Assembly: GCA_900322105.1 (NCBI GenBank)
Contig: ONYV01000032.1
Coordinates: forward strand, 1-8,427
Length of the DNA: 8,427 nt
Reading direction: 5' to 3'
Source: an uncultured Eubacteriales bacterium
GTDB taxonomy: Bacteria > Bacillota > Clostridia > Oscillospirales > Acutalibacteraceae
The translations under genes and the position numbers were made by a program. Below the pieces are notes generated by a model. The model worked only from the letters and a program-made list of their open reading frames with translations. It was not told the DNA's origin and did not search any database. Shown in pieces: positions 1 to 6,924 of this stretch (positions are counted from its first letter, which is position 1; every line of letters starts with the position of its first letter).

Positions 1-30
1 TAGAATAGGAAAGAACAGGAGGGAGTATGG

Positions 31-2106
31 ATGAGAAAAGGGTTGAAAGCGCTGACGGCACTGACAGCGGTGATGGCGGCGCTGTTTTCGGCTGAGATCA
101 TAACGGCGGCGCCTATTGAAGCGGAATGTCAGATGAAACAGATCTCTGTGTATCGAAAAAGCATGACGGAAACGGAAACCGTTGAATGCGCATTTTTCAG
201 CGACTTGCCTGAGATCCCTTATATCCCTGTGGAGCGGTTCTATGAAACATTTCTGGACGGGAAAATGACGGTCGAAAAACAGGGCAGTACCTACATCTAT
301 ACAGAACAGACTCACGGTACAAAAGCCTTTGCGGATGCCGAAAGTGACAGCTTCACCGCAGAAGATCTGGCGGATTTTATTTCAACTCCTGTTTTTAAGA
401 TGAAAGACAAGGGAATGGTGATGTCCGGTCCTGACAGGATCGTCAAAATAAATGACGTCAGCTACAGCGCTCCGTCACAGCCAACGTCCATTGACTTTTC
501 CGATTACAGCATTGACCTTCGGGAAGTGGACGGTGTGCTGTACTTTCCGTTTGCGACAGTGAGCGACCTTTTCAGCAATGCGGATGTCATTACAGCATAC
601 TATGATCAGGACAAGATCTATTATGTCGCCATGTATGAAGAGATCAACGGCGGCAATGCCAGAACGGATCGGATCGACCATGTTTCGTTTCTGAACAGCA
701 AAAGCAGGTCGGCAGCACTTTCCGAGTTTAATTATCATGAGCTTTGCTTTGCCGTTGACACCTTTTACGGCTTTCCCTGCAGTTACAGCGACTTTTCGGA
801 CTACCTTGCCGCACACGGGCTGGACGAGGCGATCGGACAGTTCGACCCTGATACAAAGACGCTTCTTCTTTCACAAAACAACAGCGAATACCTTGCGGGT
901 CTTTACCGTCTGTTTGGTATCTTGCTGGGCGATGCAGGACATACGGGCGTTGATCTCAGTGACGTGTTTAATAATCCGAATTACGTTAAAAATATCGACA
1001 ACAGCTTCTGGTATGAAAGTCACATCAATCAAGAGGGCGACGGCTATTATCAGCGCAAGCTCCGTCAGATGCAGGAAACCGTTCAAACCCTTGCGCAGCT
1101 CAGATATGATACATTGGGCAGCGCAGGCTATTATTCAGAGGGTGACACGGCGATGATCTGCTTTGATTCTTTCTATGTGGACTATGAGCAGTGGAAAACG
1201 TATTTTGACGGCACGGGCGATATGCCGCAGGATACAGTGGGGCAGATCTATCAGGCGATCACACGCGCAAAGTCGGACACGAATATCAAAAATTTTGTTT
1301 TTGACCTGACGCAGAACGGCGGCGGCGATACGGTCGCGCTGCAGGCAGTGATCGGTATGGTGACAGGAAAAAAAGACTACCACTTTTACAATACACTTGG
1401 TAAGCAGTATCTGACAGAGACCTTTGTCAGCGACCGCAATTTAGATGGCGTGATTGACAAATTAGATGATGCGCTCAATTACGGCGATCTGCGTTTTGGC
1501 GTTCTGACCAGCGGCTTTTCTTTTTCTTGCGCCAATATTATGGCGTCTGAAATGAAGGACAGCGGCTTTCCGCTGATCGGTGAACAAAGCGGCGGCGGTA
1601 CGTGCGCCGTGGCGCTCAAGGCGACTGCGGACGGACTTACCTATCACATATCCACCTATCTGCAATACGTGAACCGTGATCTTCAGAAAATGGATGACGG
1701 TGTAGCAGCAGATATCAGCCTTGTCAGGGAAAGCGCATCTGCAAGAGAACGCTATGCCGATTTCTATGATCTGTCTGCCATCAGCGCAGCGATGAACCGA
1801 TATTATCAGGAGCAGAAGGATGAAGACAGCAAAACTGTCAGCACGATTTCTGACAGCAGTATTGCTTCGGAAAGCAGTACAGATAAGACAAGCAAGGTGT
1901 TTCCTTCTTCGGAGATTCAGCATTCTGCGCAGCCGTCTGCTGTGGAAAGCAGGATAGGCAACAGCAGCAGTCTGTTGTCATTTTTCCCTGCGGCGGAGCA
2001 TCGTATTCCCGATGCATCGGGAATGTCTGTGTGGCTGTGGATCGTGTTTGGTGTGGCATCAGCCGGTATGATCGCCGCCGCGGTAGTGGCGGTCACGAGA
2101 AAATAG
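31..2106 (+). CDS. Secreted, membrane-anchored S41-family peptidase-like protein
   Basis: A 691-residue protein that is probably exported and held on the outer face of the membrane. Residues 1-27 form a signal peptide (basic MRKGLK, hydrophobic core, then ITAAP). Residues about 60-200 contain two segments (around PYIPVERFYE and LREVDGVLYFPF) that resemble copper amine oxidase N-terminal 'stalk' domains. The S41 fold follows: the DLTQNGGG strand-loop at 425-432, and TSGFSFSCAN at 493-502, where Ser499 aligns with the nucleophile of C-terminal processing peptidases. The next motif is GEQSGGG (517-523), and the Lys that classical CtpA/Tsp enzymes use as general base is not visible there. A Ser-rich linker (about 595-660) leads to a C-terminal membrane helix (about 667-688) ending in RK. 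The start is set by AGGAGG at 17-22, 8 nt upstream; the ATG at 27 is out of frame. The fold call is firm. Substrate is unknown, and activity is uncertain because of the missing Lys. Confidence 0.88.
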   Translation: MRKGLKALTALTAVMAALFSAEIITAAPIEAECQMKQISVYRKSMTETETVECAFFSDLPEIPYIPVERFYETFLDGKMTVEKQGSTYIYTEQTHGTKAFADAESDSFTAEDLADFISTPVFKMKDKGMVMSGPDRIVKINDVSYSAPSQPTSIDFSDYSIDLREVDGVLYFPFATVSDLFSNADVITAYYDQDKIYYVAMYEEINGGNARTDRIDHVSFLNSKSRSAALSEFNYHELCFAVDTFYGFPCSYSDFSDYLAAHGLDEAIGQFDPDTKTLLLSQNNSEYLAGLYRLFGILLGDAGHTGVDLSDVFNNPNYVKNIDNSFWYESHINQEGDGYYQRKLRQMQETVQTLAQLRYDTLGSAGYYSEGDTAMICFDSFYVDYEQWKTYFDGTGDMPQDTVGQIYQAITRAKSDTNIKNFVFDLTQNGGGDTVALQAVIGMVTGKKDYHFYNTLGKQYLTETFVSDRNLDGVIDKLDDALNYGDLRFGVLTSGFSFSCANIMASEMKDSGFPLIGEQSGGGTCAVALKATADGLTYHISTYLQYVNRDLQKMDDGVAADISLVRESASARERYADFYDLSAISAAMNRYYQEQKDEDSKTVSTISDSSIASESSTDKTSKVFPSSEIQHSAQPSAVESRIGNSSSLLSFFPAAEHRIPDASGMSVWLWIVFGVASAGMIAAAVVAVTRK
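2005..2024. repeat. Perfect 20-bp palindrome inside the S41 gene
   Basis: The half-site ATTCCCGATG (2005-2014) is followed without a spacer by its exact reverse complement CATCGGGAAT (2015-2024). As RNA it could form an 8-bp stem with a TGCA loop. It lies in the codons between the Ser-rich linker and the C-terminal membrane helix of the S41 protein. No T-tract follows, so it is not a standard terminator. It may be an incidental coding hairpin, a protein-binding site or a small mobile palindrome. Confidence 0.75.
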
Positions 2107-2129
2107 AAAACAGAAGGGCAGGAACAAGG

Positions 2130-2342
2130 ATGGATATCAGGATTGGTGATGTGCTGGAAATGAAAAAACCTCACCCCTGCAAAACACCTGAGAATAAAAA
2201 ATTTGAGGTGCTGCGCATCGGGATCGATTTTCGCATCAGGTGTATGGGGTGCGGACATGAGATCATGCTGCCCCGTACAAAGGCGGAAAAAAACGTGCGA
2301 AGGGTGATCCGTCAGGATACGGAAGATCATACCGAAGCATGA
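2130..2342 (+). CDS. DUF951 family small protein
   Basis: A 70-residue protein recognised as DUF951 from its pattern: MDIRIGDVLEMKKPHPC at the start, then FEVLRIGIDFRIRCMGCG, then EIMLPR. Cys17, Cys38 and Cys41 could bind a metal, with CxxC at 38-41. That is an inference from the pattern, as the family's biochemical role is not established. The length is typical. The start is set by AGGA at 2120-2123, 6 nt upstream; an upstream in-frame start at 2031 would overlap the S41 gene and carry a non-conserved leader. It sits 23 bp after the S41 gene and 41 bp before prfA, so it is probably co-transcribed with prfA. Confidence 0.88.
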   Translation: MDIRIGDVLEMKKPHPCKTPENKKFEVLRIGIDFRIRCMGCGHEIMLPRTKAEKNVRRVIRQDTEDHTEA

Positions 2343-2383
2343 GAACAGTCTTGCAGGAAACAGGCATAAGGAGAGTTTGTGAT

Positions 2384-3457
2384 ATGTTCGAGAAGGTTCA
2401 GGCGATCGAGGATCGTTATGAGGAGTTGGCAGAAAAGCTGTGCGACCCTGCGGTGACGGCGTCTGCTAAAAAGTATCAGGAAGTGATGAAGGAATATAAG
2501 GCGGTAGAGCCTGTCGCTTTGAAATACCGTGAATATAAAAACGCCGAGCAGGCGCTCAAAGACGCAAGGGAAATGCTGGAGGAAAACAAAAACGACAGTG
2601 AAATGCGTGAAATGATCGCAGAGGAAATTGCCGGACTGGAGGAAACCGTTCCGGTGATCGTTTCCGAACTGAAGATCCTGCTGCTGCCCAAAGACCCGAA
2701 TGACGACAGGAACGTGATCGTAGAGATCAGAGGCGGCGCAGGCGGAGAAGAAGCGGCGCTGTTTGCGGCGGTGCTGTTTCGGATGTACAGTATGTATGCT
2801 GTCAAGAGAGGCTACGGAGTGGAAGTGCTGAATGCCAATGATACGGAGCTTGGCGGTTATAAAGAGATCAGCTTTATGCTGACAGGGCAGGGTGCCTATT
2901 CCCGGCTGAAATATGAAAGCGGTGTGCATCGTGTGCAGCGTGTTCCCGAAACGGAAACGCAGGGCAGGATACACACCTCGACAGTGACAGTCGCAGTGCT
3001 GCCCGAAGCAGAGGATGTGGAAGTGAATATTGATCCGAACGATCTGAAGATCGACACCTTCCGTTCCAGCGGCGCAGGCGGTCAGCATATCAACAAAACA
3101 GAATCAGCGATCCGCATTACGCACTTGCCGACAGGACTTGTCGTAGAGTGTCAGGACGAGAGAAGTCAGTACAAAAACAAAGACAAGGCGATGAAGGTGC
3201 TGCGTTCCCGTCTGTTGGAAGCCGAAAGAGAACGTCAGCACAGTGACGTTGCCAAACAGCGGCAAAGTCAGGTGGGAACAGGCGACCGCAGCGAACGAAT
3301 CCGCACCTATAATTATCCGCAGGGACGTGTGACCGATCACCGTATCGGACTGACCCTGTATAAGATCGAGGAGATCCTCAACGGTAATATAGATGAGATC
3401 GTGGATGCGCTCATCACGGCTGACCGTGCAAAACAGCTTGCAGGCGGCGAAGAATGA
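2384..3457 (+). CDS. prfA: Peptide chain release factor 1
   Basis: RF1 recognises UAA and UAG stop codons in the ribosomal A site and triggers release of the finished protein. The 357-residue length is normal for the family. The stop-codon-reading PxT tripeptide is Pro188-Glu189-Thr190 (in RVPETETQGRIHTS). The peptidyl-transferase GGQ motif is at 232-234 (in SSGAGGQHINKTESAIR), whose Gln is normally N5-methylated by PrmC. The N-terminal coiled region (about 1-100) is highly charged, as expected. RF2 is excluded because it would carry SPF in place of PxT and usually a programmed frameshift. The start is ATG at 2384, 10 nt after AAGGAG (2368-2373); the in-frame ATG at 2339 adds 15 unconserved residues. 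No prmC gene lies next to it in this window. Confidence 0.97.
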   Translation: MFEKVQAIEDRYEELAEKLCDPAVTASAKKYQEVMKEYKAVEPVALKYREYKNAEQALKDAREMLEENKNDSEMREMIAEEIAGLEETVPVIVSELKILLLPKDPNDDRNVIVEIRGGAGGEEAALFAAVLFRMYSMYAVKRGYGVEVLNANDTELGGYKEISFMLTGQGAYSRLKYESGVHRVQRVPETETQGRIHTSTVTVAVLPEAEDVEVNIDPNDLKIDTFRSSGAGGQHINKTESAIRITHLPTGLVVECQDERSQYKNKDKAMKVLRSRLLEAERERQHSDVAKQRQSQVGTGDRSERIRTYNYPQGRVTDHRIGLTLYKIEEILNGNIDEIVDALITADRAKQLAGGEE

Positions 3458-3546
3458 GCAGAAAAGAAATATCATGAAACGCAGATTTCCGAATATTCTG
3501 CCAAAAGCACTGTCAGCGATGGACAGCAGACAGAAAATGATCGGCA

Positions 3547-3567
3547 GAAAACGGATCATCCGTTTTC
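3547..3567. repeat. Perfect inverted repeat, possible weak terminator hairpin
   Basis: GAAAACGGAT (3547-3556) and ATCCGTTTTC (3558-3567) are exact reverse complements around a single C. As RNA this gives an 8-bp stem with a 5-nt loop, with the A-run pairing the T-run. It lies 90 bp after prfA, in the 154-bp gap before the next gene. The symmetric A-stem-T layout could attenuate transcription on either strand, but the GC core is only CGG/CCG and no free T-tract follows, so any terminator would be weak. The rest of the gap shows no convincing promoter. Confidence 0.45.
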
Positions 3568-3611
3568 AAAACAAACCGATTATCATTATATGAAACAGAG
3601 GTAGAAAAGAT

Positions 3612-4595
3612 ATGAAAAAAGAGATCTCGTATATGAAAGAAAAATTCGTGCCGCTGAAGATCACGCTGGCGATCTTGTCGCTGATCCTTGTGATCGTGCT
3701 GATCTCGACACTTGGCAATTATATAGCAAGCCACACGGAAGAGAACTTCAAAACCGTCACCGTCAATGATCTTGCGTATCAGCCTGAGGGTATATTGGTC
3801 GAAGGCGTGATCCGTGCGGAGGATGTCATTATGTACTATCCCGAAACAACGATCGATGGTACAGAGATCAACTGCATAGCAGTGATGACAGAGGACAAAC
3901 GCATTACCGTTCTTTCGGGCAGCAGTCAGCAGCAGGACGGAATGTATTATGCAATGGACAGAATGAAAAACGGCGAGATATCTGAAATGCCTTTCAAGGG
4001 AAAGATCAGCAGTATGCCGAGTTCTGTGCTGGATGCTTTGAGACTCAATATGACGATGCAGAATATTGTCAGAAAATATAAGGTCGATGAAAGCAATCTG
4101 ACAAAAAGGATCGTCCGTGAAACGGTGAATATGCAGGATAATCCGGTGTCTGTTGTGGTGGGAACGCTTATGGGTATTGCTATGCTGATCGTGCTGATCT
4201 ATTTTCTGCTGCGAAAGACCGTGAATAATATCATCTACGGCGTGTTGATCCATAAAGGAATGATCGAACCGGACTTAAAGGTGCGCAAGGAAGATATCAT
4301 CATAGAAAATGAGGGATACTATCAGGGTGACGGAAGCTCTGTGGGGTCGTTTGGCGCTGTTTCACAGGAAAATGACGATCTGGCGCAAGCATCGGGCGGC
4401 TATTTGTTTAACGCCCCTCAAAGCGAAGACAGCACACCTGTCGAAAAAATGCCGAAACCATCCGATCCGACTGCGTCAGGCAGTGAAGATATGGGATTCT
4501 ATCAGGGCGGTCTGAATGAAGACGGCAACTTTTATGTCAATGCAGGCGACCCTGACACAAAGCCCCGTGACGAAAGCAATTACAGACGCTATTGA
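3612..4595 (+). CDS. Unrecognised protein with two membrane segments
   Basis: I do not recognise a family for this 327-residue protein. The N-terminus is basic (MKKEISYMKEK), followed by a membrane segment at about 17-38. A region of about 140 residues (39-178) is predicted to lie outside the cell; it has β-rich stretches such as GILVEGVIRAEDVIMYYP. A second membrane segment spans about 179-200 and is followed by RK. The final 125 residues should be cytoplasmic; they are acidic, rich in Ser, Gly and Asp and probably disordered. In the tail, GYYQGD (235-240) is echoed by GFYQGG (295-300). Topology by the positive-inside rule is N-in/C-in. ATG 3612 has AGAGG at 3597-3601, 10 nt upstream; ATG 3633 is an alternative that would still keep TM1. 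It sits between prfA and sua5, which suggests no specific role. Confidence 0.78.
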   Translation: MKKEISYMKEKFVPLKITLAILSLILVIVLISTLGNYIASHTEENFKTVTVNDLAYQPEGILVEGVIRAEDVIMYYPETTIDGTEINCIAVMTEDKRITVLSGSSQQQDGMYYAMDRMKNGEISEMPFKGKISSMPSSVLDALRLNMTMQNIVRKYKVDESNLTKRIVRETVNMQDNPVSVVVGTLMGIAMLIVLIYFLLRKTVNNIIYGVLIHKGMIEPDLKVRKEDIIIENEGYYQGDGSSVGSFGAVSQENDDLAQASGGYLFNAPQSEDSTPVEKMPKPSDPTASGSEDMGFYQGGLNEDGNFYVNAGDPDTKPRDESNYRRY

Positions 4596-4635
4596 TATTT
4601 TTGGGATAACCATCAGGAAAAAAGGATGAAGGAAT

Positions 4636-5649
4636 ATGAAAACATTGCTGTTACAGGAAGAACAGATCGAACAGGCTGCTGAGATCATCCGAAACGGCGG
4701 ACTGGTAGCGATGCCGACAGAAACCGTCTATGGACTTGCGGCAGATGCCACAAACGGCAAAGCGGTGGCAAAGATCTTTCAGGCGAAGGGCAGACCGATG
4801 GACAATCCGCTGATCGTGCATATTTCGGAACTGTCGCAGGTCAGAGAACTTGTCAGGGAATTTCCCGAAAAGGCGCAGAAATTGGCGCAGGCCTTCTGGC
4901 CGGGACCGCTGACGATCATTTTGCCGAAATCGGACAAGATACCCGATGAAGTGAGCGCAGGACTGGATACGGTCGCAGTACGGTTTCCGTCACATCCGAT
5001 CGCACGGAAGCTGATCTCTCTGTCTTCACCTTTGGCAGCGCCCTCTGCTAATCTTTCGGGAAGTCCCAGCCCGACAACACTGCGTCATGTGCAAAAGGAT
5101 ATGGACGGCAGGATCGATGCCATCTTAGACGGAGGCGAGTGCAGCGTGGGAGTGGAATCGACAGTCATCACGCTGGCGACTGAGAAACCAAGACTGCTGC
5201 GTCCGGGCGGGATCACGCTCGAACAGCTGCGCGCGGTGATCGGAGAGGTCTTGCTCGATGATGCGGTGCTGCATCCGCTGAAAAGCGGAGCGCAGGCATC
5301 CAGTCCGGGGATGAAATATAAGCACTATTCCCCGAAAGCAGATGTGATCCTGCTGAAAGGAACAGAGGATGCTTTTCTGCGTTTTGTGAATCAGAAAACG
5401 GACGGAAAAACGGCGGCACTGTGTTACAGAGAAGAAACGGAAAGGATACAGATCCCGTATCTGGTGCTGGGCGGAAAGGGCGACTATGAAACGCAGGCGA
5501 ACCGTTTGTTTTCCGTTTTGAGAGAAGCGGACGAAAAAGGATATGAAACGGTGTATGCGCACTGCCCCGAAACAGAAGGCGTGGGACTGGCAGTGTATAA
5601 CAGGATCATCAGAGCGGCAGGATTTGAGGTGATCGGGCTTGAAAAGTAA
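4636..5649 (+). CDS. ywlC: L-threonylcarbamoyladenylate synthase, Sua5/YwlC type
   Basis: This cytoplasmic enzyme makes threonylcarbamoyl-AMP from threonine, bicarbonate and ATP. TsaD and its partners then use the product to make t6A at position 37 of ANN-decoding tRNAs. The YrdC catalytic domain (about 8-200) shows MPTETVYGLAADAT (26-39), KGRPMDNPLIVHI from Lys51, APSANLSGSPSPTT around 135-148, and VGVESTVI and RPGGIT near its end. The conserved interdomain linker SPGMKYKHYSP starts at Ser223, and the Sua5 C-terminal domain fills about 235-337. The length fits the two-domain Sua5 type rather than single-domain TsaC/YrdC. The start is ATG 4636, 9 nt after AAAGGA (4621-4626). Its 3' end overlaps coaE by 11 nt, which implies coupled translation. 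Confidence 0.95.
   Translation: MKTLLLQEEQIEQAAEIIRNGGLVAMPTETVYGLAADATNGKAVAKIFQAKGRPMDNPLIVHISELSQVRELVREFPEKAQKLAQAFWPGPLTIILPKSDKIPDEVSAGLDTVAVRFPSHPIARKLISLSSPLAAPSANLSGSPSPTTLRHVQKDMDGRIDAILDGGECSVGVESTVITLATEKPRLLRPGGITLEQLRAVIGEVLLDDAVLHPLKSGAQASSPGMKYKHYSPKADVILLKGTEDAFLRFVNQKTDGKTAALCYREETERIQIPYLVLGGKGDYETQANRLFSVLREADEKGYETVYAHCPETEGVGLAVYNRIIRAAGFEVIGLEK
5626..5634 (+). promoter_or_regulatory. Strong ribosome binding site that fixes the coaE TTG start
   Basis: GAGGTGATC inside the last codons of sua5 matches nine consecutive bases of the usual anti-Shine-Dalgarno complement (AGGAGGTGATC). It lies 4 nt before TTG 5639, and no ATG or GTG is present at a workable position for coaE. 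This supports TTG as the true start. Confidence 0.75.
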
Positions 5650-6247
5650 GGTCATCGGACTCACAGGACAGACGGGCGCAGGAAAGAGTACAGCGGCAAA
5701 AACAGCCGAAGAAATGGGATGCTATGTCATCAATGCCGATCTGGTGGCAAGAGAAGCGGTAGAAAAAGGCTCTGAGTGCCTGAAAAGACTTGCAGAACAA
5801 TTTGGATGTGATATAATAGACAGTGACGGCAGCTGCAACAGACGGCTGCTTGCCAAAAGAGCGTTTTCTTCTGCGGAAAATACAGAAAAGCTGAATCAGA
5901 TCACTCACCCCTGGATAATACGGCGCATTGACGAATATATTGAAGCATACCGTCAAAAAAACGGCGGCATGATCGTGCTGGATGCACCGCAGCTTTTTGA
6001 AAGCGGCGCAGACAGCCTGTGCAGCATGGTGATCGCCGTCACAGCGCCGCAGGACATTCGTCTTGACCGTATCATGCAAAGGGATCATCTGAGCCGTGAA
6101 GAAGCGCTGCTGCGGATCCGTGCGCAGCATGAGCAGCATTATTATATCGAAAGAGCGGACGCTGTGATCGACGGTTCTTTGCCTATGGAACAGGTGCGCC
6201 GCAGCATTGCAGATATTCTGCTGGAGATTTGCCGGAAAGAGGGATAG
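5639..6247 (+). CDS. coaE: Dephospho-CoA kinase
   Basis: CoaE carries out the last step of coenzyme A synthesis, ATP-dependent phosphorylation of the 3'-hydroxyl of dephospho-CoA. The 202-residue length is typical. The P-loop is GQTGAGKST (10-18), close to the N-terminus as in the family. It is followed by NADLVAREAV with Asp34 (the family's DAD-type substrate motif), ITHPWI and LDAPQLFESG (the usual PLLFE element). The start is TTG at 5639, chosen because the P-loop must begin near residue 10, a strong ribosome binding site lies 4 nt upstream, and no ATG fits. The gene overlaps the end of sua5 and is followed after 1 nt by the lytic transglycosylase gene, so the three are very likely one transcript. 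The pairing of coaE with an SLT gene is common in Clostridia. Confidence 0.95.
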   Translation: MKSKVIGLTGQTGAGKSTAAKTAEEMGCYVINADLVAREAVEKGSECLKRLAEQFGCDIIDSDGSCNRRLLAKRAFSSAENTEKLNQITHPWIIRRIDEYIEAYRQKNGGMIVLDAPQLFESGADSLCSMVIAVTAPQDIRLDRIMQRDHLSREEALLRIRAQHEQHYYIERADAVIDGSLPMEQVRRSIADILLEICRKEG

Positions 6248-6248
6248 T

Positions 6249-6839
6249 ATGAAAAAATTCAGAATCAAGGCTGTTGTGTGGCTTGCCGCAATATTGGTGC
6301 TGGTGGTAGGTTTTGCATTTTTTGCAAAGCATATCACACAGAAAATGCTGGATGACAGTTATCCGCTGAAATATGAAGCGGAGATCGATGCTGCCTCAAA
6401 GAAATATGATGTGGACAAAGCGCTCATCTATGGCGTTATCAAGACGGAAAGCAATTTCAACCCGAACGCAAAGTCAAGCGCGGGAGCAATCGGTCTGATG
6501 CAGATCGTTCCCGACACCTTTACATGGCTTCAGACATATTATAAAGAAGGGGAAGACGTTGCCTTTGAAGCACTGTATGATCCTGCGCTGAATATTGATT
6601 ACGGGACAGAGCTTTTGTCGATCCTTTTGAAGAAATATGAAAATGAAGAAACGGCGATCTGCGCTTATAACGGCGGCGTGGGTCATGTTGACAGTTGGCT
6701 TTCCGATCCGCAGTATTCTGAAGACGGAAAGACCCTGAAAATTGTGCCGTTCCCCGAAACAGACAACTATCGCCGTCTTGTTGCGCAAAACAAGAGTATC
6801 TATAATAAACTGTACTTTCAGAAAAAGAGCGAAGGGTAA
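6249..6839 (+). CDS. Membrane-anchored lytic transglycosylase, SLT domain
   Basis: This enzyme cleaves the MurNAc-GlcNAc bond of peptidoglycan to give 1,6-anhydro-MurNAc ends. In Gram-positives such proteins act on the cell surface in wall remodelling. The protein has 196 residues: a basic N-terminus, one hydrophobic segment (about 8-27) that serves as anchor or uncleaved signal, then the SLT domain from about 40. Catalytic Glu67 lies in IKTESNFNP and is followed by SSAGAIGLMQIVPDT. The AYNGGVGHVDSWL motif and the closing PFPETDNYRRLV segment match the E. coli Slt70-like family 1 C-terminal fold. Start ATG 6249 has AGAGGG at 6238-6243, 5 nt upstream. It follows coaE directly. Confidence 0.93.
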   Translation: MKKFRIKAVVWLAAILVLVVGFAFFAKHITQKMLDDSYPLKYEAEIDAASKKYDVDKALIYGVIKTESNFNPNAKSSAGAIGLMQIVPDTFTWLQTYYKEGEDVAFEALYDPALNIDYGTELLSILLKKYENEETAICAYNGGVGHVDSWLSDPQYSEDGKTLKIVPFPETDNYRRLVAQNKSIYNKLYFQKKSEG

Positions 6840-6924
6840 ACTCTGAAACAGACGGTATCGTATTTTATATGCATATATGACAAACGAGTTGAAATATATA
6901 ACCAAAAGAAAGAAGGAATTTATG

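Noticed and set aside
1135..1923. Long open frames on the minus strand opposite the S41 gene and other genes.
   Set aside because: They are antisense to well-supported genes, show no family motifs and lack ribosome binding sites, so they are shadow frames.
2942..2953. The RF1 stop-codon recognition tripeptide reads PET rather than PAT or PVT.
   Set aside because: The middle position of PxT is variable in RF1, so this is ordinary variation and not evidence of altered stop-codon reading.
3474..3593. A 39-codon frame (begins MKRRFPNILPK, basic, ends in four Ile) in the gap after prfA.
   Set aside because: There is no convincing ribosome binding site, it overlaps the inverted repeat, and I recognise no family. 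A basic composition in this gap can arise by chance. It could be revisited if conserved in relatives.
6866..6877. 12-bp palindrome TATATGCATATA before the aminopeptidase gene.
   Set aside because: It is short and AT-rich in an AT-rich spacer, so chance is a good explanation. No well-spaced -35/-10 pair accompanies it.
6877..6924. An upstream ATG at 6877 that would lengthen the aminopeptidase by 16 residues.
   Set aside because: No ribosome binding site precedes it, whereas AGAAGGA at 6911-6917 points to 6925 (or 6922). The extra residues do not resemble the family.
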